From contig OX365956.1 of NCBI GenBank assembly GCA_947247005.1, forward strand, positions 15,830,089 to 15,894,088: DNA of 64,000 nucleotides, given 5' to 3'. Shown here piece by piece: positions 1 through 9,625 of the stretch; positions within the stretch are counted from its first letter, which is position 1; every line of letters starts with the position of its first letter. The position numbers and the translations under genes were made by a program. This DNA comes from Spisula solida. Taxonomy: Eukaryota; Mollusca; Bivalvia; Venerida; Mactridae. The notes beneath the pieces were generated by a model. That model made no database searches. It worked only from the letters and a program-made list of their open reading frames with translations, and was not told the origin of the DNA.

Positions 1-1014
1 GAAAGTCTATGCAAATTGAGAACAATGTGATGACACCGGAGGCTGCAATGTAATCATACTGTAATATCACGGTATCCAAAGACATAGATAATGTTTAAGG
101 CGATGAATGTATTGCTTCATTATATATTGGAGAGGAGCTGCTCTCAGCATTCTAATAGATTCTGCTTGGGGACTTTAGTACAGTGGTGAATATATTGTCA
201 CCTCCTCTTATGGTATTATGCCGTATTATCGTAAATAGGTTAAGTTTGAGAAATACGTTACGTTTGAGTATGAATTCAACTCGTCTGGGTAATTTGATTT
301 CAAACCAGTGCTGTGAATTGAAAGTCTGAAATATAACTAGACATACACATATACCGAGTGTTACTCGGTAATTACGTTGGCTGTAAGTTTTGTCATAGTT
401 TATTTAAGATAAAATATTATTTTACTGTTAAACTAAACTACTGTTTCATTCTTTTCAGTGACTCTGTTAATAAAAACAAGAACAATTCACAAATAGCTGA
501 GCAAGAATCAAGTAAGTAACTTCTTGATTATAAAATGTTTCTGCTGATCATGTGTTCAATAAGACGTTTTCAGGATCTGGCTCAGATTTGTTTCATTTCA
601 AATGCAGAAAATGTGGTTTATTTCTGTTACATAGAGGAAGCAATATTACAGTATTGCTATCTCCTTTAACTTCAAAGACAGCAACAAATGTTTGCATATT
701 TATATAAATATTGTGCAGTTAAATAAGTAGTTGAATAGTTGAAAATGAATATGCACAAAATTGAAATAAAAATGGACGTCGGCAATGCATTTAATTTTGT
801 CATTTGTGGACTTTACTTCACAAGTTTTATCTTCGTGTGGGTTCGTATTGCATTCCTTATCATTGTTTAACTTGTTAAAATAACATGACGACATAAATAG
901 TGCAACTAAAACGCACGGATTAAACACGAGTTAAATGTTTAAAATAATTTCGCACGTGTGTATTTGTGTGTGTTCAATGCCACAACGGGAGCATTCTTTA
1001 GTCCGGTGTCTGTC
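1..1014. other. Non-coding unit sequence
   Basis: Positions 1-712 match 21846-23460 (minus the mariner-type insertion) and 45986-46730. Near 712 the unit 1 sequence jumps to material matching 31240 and 50240 onwards. No gene is supported: short open stretches here are not kept open in the other units. Confidence 0.6.
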
Positions 1015-1830
1015 ATGCTTGAGGTCGGTCGGTTGGTCAGTTGGTTGGTTGGTCGGTTTGTTGGTCCGTGTAAATTTGTCCGTGCTATTTCTCTTTAACC
1101 ATAGGTCGGATTTCAATGATACTTTATATGATTAAAACACGTAAGTAAGAAGTCCAGTTGCTGATATCGTTGGTGCATCTTGGTCGGTTCAATTTTAAAG
1201 GAGTTATTGCCCTTTGTTTTAATACTTAAATGTTTATCTACGCTTATTCGCTGTAACCATTGGTCGAATTCAAAGAAACTGTGCATGACTTGTCTGTACC
1301 AAGAATAGCTGTGCATATCGTCAACGCATATTGGTCGGTTCAATTTTACAGGAGTTATAGTCTTTTTTTATACTTACCATTGTGTCCGATCTACTTACCT
1401 GTAAGTGTTACCCGGATTTTAATGAAAATTTGCATTATCATCACCAGGTCAACATAAGTATATCGTCGACGCACCTTGGTCGAATCAATTTTAATGAGTT
1501 ATTGCCGTTGGTTCGCTTTCACATACAGTTTTGTCCGTGGTATTTATCTTTAAATAACCATTTGTGGAATTTCAACCAAACTTTGTATGACTAATCAACA
1601 CCAAGTCAAATTGTGTCTAATAACGTCATCGCATCTTGGTTAGATTAACTTTAAGGAAGTTATTGACCTTTATCCCCCCCCCCCTATTTTTTTTGAATTT
1701 GTCCACGCTGTTTCTTGGTAATCAAGCCTAGTTGTACATGTCATTGACACGCACTGGTGAGATCGATTTTGTTTATAGTGTCTTTAAACATAGCTTTGAA
1801 CGATGTATCAGTACAAAACCTAGACTAAGT
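1015..1830. repeat. Degenerate tandem repeat, about 140-165 bp period
   Basis: A core of the form TTGGTCGGTTCAATTTTAA followed by GAGTTATTGCCC recurs near 1179, 1331, 1473, 1636 and, weakly, 1755. Each core is followed by a loosely conserved tail containing TTTGTCC and CCATTGGTCGAATTTCAA-like words. The array starts with a GGTCGGTCGGTTGG run at about 1022. A C-run at about 1675-1684 and a T-run interrupt it. Related arrays lie at 31500-32060 and 50500-50645. Confidence 0.75.
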
Positions 1831-2981
1831 TGTGCACATCAGCATAAATTTGACCTTCGATGCTTGCGTTACAGTGTCAATCAGTATCTGTGGATATGCA
1901 TCACATTCAATGATTTTTCTTTTTTAAAACAAGAACTTGTACTCTTTAGATTACATAGCTTGGTTGTGTTACACTTTTCATCACTGTCCAAACAAAAACG
2001 TTCTTTTCTGAGAAAATGTTCATTTGATCTGCTGGCCTCAATTTGTTTCGATTTAACGACAAGCGTGGGAAGCCTTAAGGGGTGATCCAGTATTTAATCA
2101 AGAAATACAGATGAACATTTTTACTTCGTAAATACATGATGGTCGTGTTATTTGTAGTGTGTCTGCATCGTTCTGTGTTTATTAATTTCATCCTGATACA
2201 TGTACCAGACCATCTAAAGTTACCTCAGGCAGTTCAAGTTTCAATAACCTGTACTATGGAGACCTGTATAAATGGTGTTTTGTAACCGAATAAACCTTAA
2301 TAAACAATTGCAAATCAAATTAAATACGAACAAACCGAAATTGAAAAAAGGGAATTTGCTGAGAGAACAAACAGGAAGGGGACAGCGGAGTAAAACACAT
2401 GGAAGCTAAATGCATCTAGATTAATTATAAATTATCGTAAAGCATTGGAACTGAATGTATTATAGATGATTATAGATCTATATAATAATGACATAATGGA
2501 GATAGATGGGGTCTAGGGCTGTGTTACTTCAGACACCAGATGAACTATCCATTTAGTATAACCCTACACAAGAGGCATTACGACGTGCACTTATTGTTAA
2601 AGCATTTCCTTTGGGCAATACTTGTTTTGGTAATAATTCCATTTAAAGTAAATAAATGTTTTGGATATTCCATAATCTTGAATAATAATATCAGTGACAA
2701 CTTTCGTTTGTCATAATCGGAATACGTTTAAGCCTCACATCTGTTGCACAACTTGATTAACTTTCCGCGGTTTAATGAACTTCCCCAATCAGTCGTGTGT
2801 TGGACATTGTGCCGTGTACATTTTTTGTAATTGTGGAATGTGTTGTTGTATGTTATCTGTGCTCGACTGTTTAAGTGTTGTTATTTTTATAATACATTAA
2901 ATGGGAAACAGTGGTTCTAGATTATCTTGCAACTTTACATTTTCCACTCTAAGTTGTTTTCAAATGTGTTATTTTTATTTA
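1831..2981. other. Non-coding unit sequence
   Basis: Collinear with about 32060-33180 in unit 2. No gene is supported. A degenerate plus-strand copy of the dispersed CTGTCCGAC-type repeat lies at about 2780-2880 (GTTGGACATTGTGCCGTGTA ... GTGCTCGACTGTTTAAG). Confidence 0.55.
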
Positions 2982-3218
2982 AGGTGCGTCTACACAGTAC
3001 ATGTACATGTTGGTGTATACATTTTGTTAAGTCAAACTGTACTGAGTAGTTACGTGTAGTACACTTCTACCACATATTTTCTGGAGATGTACAACTCCAT
3101 TATTTAAGTGTTTGGAGGGAATAATCATGTGATTTATAAGTCATGTTAGGCTTAAAGTTCACGTTGTGAAATGTACATCCACGACTGATACACCAAACTG
3201 TACTGTCTACACGCACCT
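2982..3218. mobile_element. MITE with 3-bp TTA target duplication (Harbinger-like)
   Basis: A 237-bp element begins AGGTGCGTCTACACAGTAC and ends in the near-exact reverse complement, GTACTGTCTACACGCACCT. TTA flanks both sides (2979-2981 and 3219-3221). A TTA duplication is typical of PIF/Harbinger elements, but there is no coding capacity to confirm this. Unit 2 keeps only the left part (33606-33685). Confidence 0.72.
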
Positions 3219-4866
3219 TTAGGTTGGGAACTACATATAATACCGATTATTCATCAATTAAAAACGAAAAATTCAGGTGTAATTAAGGTTCACCTTATTG
3301 AAACAATCAGCATAAGTATGCATTGGGTCATTTACAAAGCTTATAAAATGTACATAAACAGTAAAACATGTTGAATACATATTCCAAACATAACCACATT
3401 GAACGAAATAGTTTCTAAAATAGTGGCAAAAGCACACTTAGAAAGAATATAGGCGTGTTATAAAGCAGTTGATTAAGCTAAATTAAATAGTATTAATTGA
3501 TTGTTGAATAAATCCAATATCAAAAATAGGACAGTGGAGGAAAGAAAACATAAAAACAACACTGACCACAATTGCACAAGGCCCGACACACAACTGAACG
3601 AAAAAATGAACTTAAACACTGAAGCTCCAAGTTTCGGCTGTCAGACAGTCGAAAGTCCAAATTGTAACTGCTGGTTACGTTATGTGATGTTTGAATATTT
3701 TCTGTGCTCGGCTGTTTTAAGATGAGTTCTGCCCCCCAGTCTGGTTTTCTTTTATCTATGCTGTAATGTTACCCTTGGTAAATAACAAAGATAACATAAT
3801 CTAGGAGACTATTATTGGAAGTAAATTACGAGTTAAAAGATACATGTTAGCTAACAAAGTAACGTGAAGGAACCTTGAAATTTAAGAAGCGAAAAACCGC
3901 CCATGAAATGTCACTGATACATAGTGGGTTTTAAAAGCAAAACTATGTTATTCATTTGATGTATTTGTCCTCAAAGGTATCAAATAAAGCGCCCAATACA
4001 TCACATTTTGAGATTATTTCAGAGACCATGTAGAGTGTCATTAGTTTCTATAGATAGTATATTATGCTAACTTGAAATATCCTTATAAGGTGATATGGAT
4101 AGCGCACTTATTGTCTGTCTCTTGTGTGGTAGGCTTGGCGATGCCGTCAATTCTGTAGAGCTATGAAGTGTATACAAATTGTTCGATTTAAAAATACCAA
4201 TGTTTTAAACAACCCACGTAATATTAACTACATGATATCGTTTCTATATATGATACCAATGACTTTTTTGTATGGTCATACATGATATATTTAACCGGCT
4301 TATGGAGATATATATATACGTTAGTAACTTATAAGGTCTTTTAAAATCAATAGCCATTATTGTTACACTTGATACGCACAATTGTGTAACTGTCGAGATG
4401 ATATGATATGATATCATATCATATATAGTATACTGTATATTTAATGAATTTATGAAATCAATAGGAGGTATGTGAATACATTAGTATATCCTTTAGAAAA
4501 TTGATAAAAACAAGTCGACAGAACTCACTAACCACATAATGATTGTTTTGTTTTTATAAAAACTTGCTCATTAGATATGTCAGAGTTAAGCTCGATATAT
4601 TTTTATGTTGGTAGTTAACTAAAACGAAGAACATCATGTTGAAATCAATAATATCAGATCGAACGGGAAAGGCAGAGCTCAACAGAGACAGGAATGCACG
4701 AAATGAATATGTATTCAAATTGTTACGTGGTCGATTTTTAGCGACACATTATCGAATATGTTGATGCCGTATCTAATAGTGTTTTAAATTACTACTCGTA
4801 TATATACATAAAACATCATTAACCGACTTGGACTGATAACAATGAACATTTCGACGTATATTGATG
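3219..4866. other. Non-coding unit sequence
   Basis: Collinear with about 33685-35330 and 50650-51680. Within it, 3540-3745 holds a minus-strand piece followed by a plus-strand piece of the dispersed CTGTCCGAC-type repeat. A perfect AT-rich palindrome lies at 4401-4424. No gene is recognised. Confidence 0.5.
4401..4424. repeat. Perfect 24-bp palindrome of ATATG/CATAT steps
   Basis: Exact self-complementary run centred on GATATC. A similar but longer ATGATATC / CATATCATAT tract occurs at about 34868-34897 in unit 2. In unit 3 (about 51480) it is reduced to a short remnant, so the tract changes length between units. Confidence 0.8.
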
Positions 4867-4867
4867 A

Positions 4868-5130
4868 GTTATAGAATGCAGCGTAATTGACTCATTCACA
4901 GCAAGTATGTTTCAAAGAAAATGTCGTTTACCGAGCAATTAACGCTAAATATGCGATATATCCTCCTTCCTTTAGATTGCATTCAGTGGCCACAGTGTCT
5001 GCAATCACAATGAAAGGATTAGTGAGGAATTGGACACCGAGACCAACATTTAAAATGCAAATAAAAATGCTGATAATAGTCTAGACGAACTGAAGCCACG
5101 GAACAAAGAATTTACAAATTTTCCGAAATA
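4868..5130 (-). pseudogene. Membrane-protein-like open stretch with stops, copy 1
   Basis: On the minus strand this stretch reads as a hydrophobic segment (about SIFICILNVGLGV) followed by TNPFIVIADTVATECNLKEG and GGYIAYLALIA. Stops interrupt it where units 2 and 3 read ETTFSL and EWVNY. The same reading recurs at 35330-35590 and 51680-52027. The family is not recognised. A decayed exon of a membrane protein is one possibility, but the copies are too similar to show selection. The opposite strand is also open for 65 codons and could equally be chance. Confidence 0.25.
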
Positions 5131-5653
5131 CATGATCTTGCATTTCTATATAAATAAATGTAAACTAAGTATTTAACCAGTGGAGATTGATATTCTTGTT
5201 GTTTTATCTTGTATTTGTTTAATGCATCTCATGATATTGAAGCCAATGCCACACTTACAGAAATTTTGTTAAGTACTGACATGGTCAATCTGCGCTTACA
5301 ACGATCTGGACTAATTATATGGTTTGGACGATCGTTCAATATATCTAAATTGGACAAATCCATTAGATCTACTAAAACAATATAACACATACGCCTTTGT
5401 CTACTCCTACGCCTACACAGCTAACTTCATATTACTTGTTTTGACACAAACAGTTCACAATGAATGTTAAATAAAACGGATTGGGCAAATAATACGTTTA
5501 CTTCCTGTCTGTTTGTATTGGTGTATGGGCGTTTAAAATATAAAAGTCCTCAGAATGGTTTTAACAGTATCGGTTGCTATACATGTGGCACTTTTGTGTC
5601 AACCTTTTCTACAGATTATCCGCAATATGTCCTGTCTGTCATAAGCCACAATA

Positions 5654-6496
5654 CTGTATTCCTAGATACTTTCGCGGATACAATATTTCGCGTTTTTCAT
5701 ACCGTCGGCATATTCGCGGCTACAAATTTTCACGGAATCATAACGCCCGCGAATTCCGCGAAACTAAAGTCGCTACGGCATAAAGGTATGTTTGACACAT
5801 ATTGCAATTTCAATAGGACTGTTTGTAAGCACCATCCGTGTATACACAAATCAAAGTCAATTGATTGTGACCTTAGCTGACCTGATAACAATTATGATGA
5901 TCAATTAATCTCTTTATAACAAAGGATTTCATAAAGTGTTTTCACTAGGTGTTATCAACATAAACCGGTAAATAGTTACAATTATGAATTAACCACCAAA
6001 CATACATGTTTAACAAATAAATGAGAAATGATTAGTGTGAATACCTGTACAGGAATACATTGACTTTAATCGTGATAAAAACAAACATTATACGTAGAAG
6101 TAAACTGATTCATTAACACCCCAACCATGTACCCCTGTGCTTGTTTACATTGAGCACATTACACGCTACGTCATAGCAGTGTTTATGTCTACACAAGCTA
6201 CAATATGCACGATTCTTAGAGGATCGAAATTGATGTTTATATTGAGAAAATTAGAGCAATTGTTCTTAGATTTTATAAATATGGATTTATTGAGAGAAGT
6301 TCCCACGTCATGTATGCGCAAGTACAATTATCCTTCTTCTAATGTTTTGCGATTTTAGCATGTTTAGTATGAAGAAGCTAGAAACGTTCGCGGATTCGTT
6401 GGAGGGAACATTTTCGCGGCTATTAAACTTCGCGAAATGATACCTCCCGCGAAAGTCGCTAACTTAAAATGCGCGAAACCATTTCTAGGAATACAG
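5654..6496. mobile_element. TA-flanked MITE with CTGTATTCCTAG termini
   Basis: An 843-bp element starts CTGTATTCCTAGA and ends CTAGGAATACAG, with TA on both sides (5652-5653 and 6497-6498). Both subterminal regions are rich in TTCGCGG/CCGCGAA words. Unit 2 has the unoccupied site at about 36141-36150 (CAATATTGAC), which fixes the insertion edges exactly. No transposase is visible, so it is non-autonomous. The TA duplication suggests the Tc1/mariner superfamily. Confidence 0.85.
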
Positions 6497-7607
6497 TATT
6501 GACACAAACCCCCCATCAATCCTTTCATTCGAATCAATGTCAACAAATTTCGCACTAATGTAACATTCTCCTATATTCCCTATTGTAGTAATATTCTACC
6601 AATATTGCGTGACCTATCTATGACCATACAGTGTTTATGTTGGGTATGTCATTTTGTCTATGCGGTTTGAAGGTAAACGAATACTCTTATCCCTTCCCCC
6701 TCAAAAGTGTATTAAGTAGGGAACAAATCAACAATCGGAGTTGGATTTAGACATGTAACACAACTGAAAAGCTTGTGGAGTGTTACTGAATGCGAATTTA
6801 CCCTAGAAAACCTGGTTTAAGGGTATTTCATGCATTGTTAAACCAAAATATTATTCATTGGTAAATATGTCCAATACAATTTCATTTAGATTTTAGTGTA
6901 CGTGTATACAAATGATTAACTTTCAATAATGTTTATGTTTCATATTTTAATATTAAAAGGTGGCTATTTATACATTCTGAGTAGTATACATACATGTATA
7001 TAATCGTAATATTACGGGTATTACAAAAGTGTCTGTTGACAACTGTTTTACGACGCATAATGGAAACAAAACGCCTCATATCTCATGACATTTAATACCT
7101 GGAATTAAAAAGAAAACAATACCGCAATCCCATGTGTGCCATAAAAAGGAGATGTCTCAGAAATTACGATTCTATATGTACTTGTATCTCGGTGTTAAAT
7201 CGATCAGATTAAAAAGATGACGTCGACAGGTCAAGAGAAATCCTTCTTTAAGTATCAGGCTAATAACAGAATCATGTTGTTTATGATATTATGGCCTCTC
7301 AGTACGTATGCCTGTAGTAGGAGTACAAATTACCTTGTTTTGTGACTGGGGTAATACAATTTCAGGGTTTATAAAACGCTACATACTAATACATTGGGAG
7401 TATGTAACTTGTCGGATAAAATATATTGTGCTGAACTTTGCGAATGCATGGCAAACAAAAGGCATATATGCAATGATGCCGATTTCAGTTTCTGAATGAT
7501 TGTATCGTTACAACCAGATTCGTGTCACCACAGGCATATATTGAAGGCATAACGTATGCATATATTTGTACAAATAATAGTACGTACATTCATATTGTAT
7601 TTTTCAG
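6497..7607. other. Non-coding sequence upstream of the neuropeptide gene
   Basis: Collinear with about 36146-37080 up to about 7450. It presumably holds the promoter and one or more 5'-untranslated exons of the gene, but I cannot place them. A stretch readable as DWG..GFIKRYIL (about 7340-7400) corresponds to part of a 122-codon open frame in unit 2. In unit 1 that frame has a stop near its start. Confidence 0.4.
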
Positions 7608-7637
7608 ATCAAGAACTTGCAGTTCCCCTTCAGTGAT
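7608..7637 (+). other. 5'-untranslated part of the signal-peptide exon
   Basis: TTTTTCAG at 7600-7607 is a good splice acceptor, followed by 30 bases before the start codon. The same acceptor and leader stand at 55092-55129 in unit 3. This suggests at least one further upstream non-coding exon, not identified. Confidence 0.6.
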
Positions 7638-7681
7638 ATGGCAAAAGTACTACGAATTATATCATTTATAACTTATATTAG
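7638..7681 (+). CDS. LASGLVamide-type neuropeptide precursor, exon 1 (signal peptide)
   Basis: Forty-four coding bases give MAKVLRIISFITYI plus two bases of a split codon. They end at AG followed by GTACGT, a good splice donor. Joined in phase to the acceptor at 8792-8793, the split codon becomes serine. The protein then opens MAKVLRIISFITYIS-FVFG-DSG: a short basic start, a hydrophobic core and a plausible signal-peptidase site after FVFG. This fits a secreted prohormone better than the ATG at 8765, which lies within the intron before the acceptor and is not preserved in unit 3. Unit 3 keeps this exon (55100-55173) with only two residue changes, both to leucine in the hydrophobic core. The join is inferred without transcript data. 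Confidence 0.78.
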
Positions 7682-8793
7682 GTACGTATAAACTTTATTA
7701 TGTAGCATGCAAAACACAAAATGCTAACACGGCTGTTGGTGTAGTTGATCAAAACACAAGAAAAATAATTTACTTCCTCCAAGTGTATTTCGAATAATGT
7801 GTTTACTATGATCTGAACTATTATAATGCCTGTTATGTATGTCACGCTTAACACATCTTATACATAAAATGTAAGTGTGCGCATGTTTTGACCGTATTGC
7901 TTTTTTATTTGTTAATTTTTCTGCATGAAATTTTGTGTATATGCATTGGAATAACACAAGACAATAGTTTTTTCTGCTATGAAATACAGCGGTTAAAATC
8001 AATGCGATGTTTTACTCAACGACATCTTAGTTTTTAGCTTTTGAAAATATATTTTGAGTTTTATGGTCAAGGGGGGTAACTCGTTAGAATGTGCCTTTTA
8101 AGGCAAAACATGGGTAATTATAAACCTAAATTGGGCTTTATTCTTATCATTGTTGTCTTTATTTTATTTTCCGTGATACGACCATACACTTGAACACGAA
8201 CTTGATCAGCACAGAGGACACATAGCGACATTAACAATCTGACAAAACACATGAAAAAAACATGTGACATTAGCTTTTCCTGATGACATAATTTGTTTAT
8301 TTAAGAAATAAACTATGAAAAACCGTTGTATACCGGCTGTTATACAATGGTTTGGATTTCTGACGCGTAGGAATTAACCATGAAGACCGTAGGCAAAATC
8401 GCCGGTCATGTTAGAATTTATGTTTCAAAATTGTTATCAGATTGTAATGAAATAAATTGCATTGTAATTCCACAAGCTAGATATGTTGAAACTTTCAGCA
8501 AGATCAAACACTATTGACCGAGTTATGGTTAAATATATAAATGCACACATATAAGATTTGTTAAGGGAAGAGTGGTTAATGCTTTCTTACAGCGCTTTGC
8601 TAGGCGACGGCGTCGTGCAGTATGGGTTCGAATCCCAATATAACTTTTGTTATTGCGATCATTAAGCCTATTAACTACAGACCCTCATTAATAAACCACT
8701 GGACGTTAATATCAAGTTAGCAATATAGTATTACATGTGAAACAGTGATGCACATTGCGCCAAAATGTTATCTCATGTGTTATGTGTTTTCAG
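7682..8793 (+). other. Phase-2 intron of the neuropeptide gene
   Basis: Starts GTACGTATA and ends TGTGTTTTCAG. The phase-2 join leaves 44 + 832 = 876 coding bases, exactly 292 codons with the stop. Unit 3 has the same donor and acceptor (55174-56346). The intron carries a tRNA-like SINE relic at about 8565-8665 and otherwise nothing recognisable. Confidence 0.75.
8565..8665 (+). mobile_element. tRNA-like SINE relic in the intron
   Basis: A box A-like GAGTGGTTAATGC (about 8570-8582), reminiscent of Leu/Ser tRNAs, is followed 42 bases on by GGGTTCGAATCCC (8624-8636), a perfect box B core. It does not fold convincingly as a whole tRNA. The unit 3 counterpart at about 56111-56185 has a damaged box B (GGATCGAATCCC). 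A decayed SINE head or tRNA pseudogene is most likely. Confidence 0.45.
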
Positions 8794-9625
8794 TTTTGTA
8801 TTTGGAGATTCTGGAGTTGATACCGAAAATGTGAAATTAAAACGGTCCGAAAGAGACTCTGGCTTTCTAGATGGATCGGACACCGCCGATGACGGAGCAT
8901 ACATTGGCGATGTCGATAAAAGAAGAGGCGAAGGGTTTGATTCCCTCGCCAGTGGACTGATTGGAAAACGTTATGACGGTCATAGTTTCGATTCATTGGC
9001 GAGTGGACTTATAGGTAAACGTTTCGATGGCGGAAACTTTGACTCTCTAGCAAGTGGTTTGGTGGGTAAAAGATTCGATACCCTAGCCAGTGGACTTGTT
9101 GGCAAGCGCTATGATGGAGGTAATTTCGATTCTCTTGCAAGCGGTTTAGTCGGAAAGCGATACGATGGAGGTAACTTCGATTCGTTGGCTAGTGGTTTAG
9201 TCGGTAAGAGGTACGACGGGGGCAATTTCGACTCCCTTGCAAGTGGGCTTGTTGGTAAACGGTTCGACGGTGGAAACTTTGACTCTCTAGCCAGTGGTTT
9301 GGTGGGTAAAAGATTTGATACGTTAGCCAGTGGTCTTGTTGGTAAGCGATACGACGGACGCGGAATGTTTGATCCTCTTGCAAGTGGTTTAGTAGGAAAA
9401 CGAGCCCGATATTTTGACACACTCGCAAGTGGCCTTGTTGGAAAAAGAAACTGGTATGATAAAAGATATCGATATTTCGACACCTTAGCTAGCGGACTGG
9501 TCGGAAAGAGAAGTGTTCCTGGCGATGATACGCGTTACAATCAGTATGGCATGTACAAACGACCATTCGATGATTTAGCCAGTTCATTGATAGGAAAACG
9601 AGCAAAAGAAGTTGTCACTCGCTAA
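8794..9625 (+). CDS. LASGLVamide-type neuropeptide precursor, exon 2 (peptide repeats)
   Basis: This exon encodes the prohormone body. Twelve copies of a motif ending LASGLV-GKR or LASGLI-GKR, plus a final variant LASSLI-GKR, each carry the Gly-Lys-Arg signal for cleavage and C-terminal amidation. Most peptides end FDSLASGLV or FDTLASGLV, with N-terminal extensions YDGGN, FDGGN, YDGHS, RGEG, YDGRGM, ARY or YRY. Before them come a KLKR site and an acidic spacer (SERDSGFLDGSDTADDGAY...). Non-amidated spacers NWYD and SVPGDDTRYNQYGMY lie near the C-terminus, which ends AKEVVTR. The product should be stored in secretory granules and act as a family of amidated neuropeptides. I recall this motif as the molluscan LASGLVamide family; receptor and function are not deducible here. 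Repeats differ at synonymous sites but not in sequence. The alternative start at 8765 would give 286 residues without a classic signal peptide. Confidence 0.93.

Noticed and set aside
1732..2085. 117-codon plus-strand open frame
   Set aside because: It overlaps the tandem repeat and is not kept open in the collinear part of unit 2, so it is probably chance.
5464..5880. 138-codon plus-strand open frame
   Set aside because: It runs across the left edge of the MITE at 5654, so half of it is transposon sequence.
8765..8793. ATG at 8765 as the start of the neuropeptide precursor
   Set aside because: It lies before a good splice acceptor, is not preserved in unit 3, and gives a weaker leader than the spliced exon at 7638-7681.
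9109..9483. 124-codon and 79-codon minus-strand open frames opposite the neuropeptide exon
   Set aside because: They are shadows produced by the repeated codons of the plus-strand gene. The same shadows appear opposite the broken copy in unit 3.
8930..9610. Regularly spaced near-identical blocks that resemble a CRISPR-like or satellite array
   Set aside because: The blocks are in-frame codons of the amidated-peptide repeats, with synonymous variation, in an animal gene.
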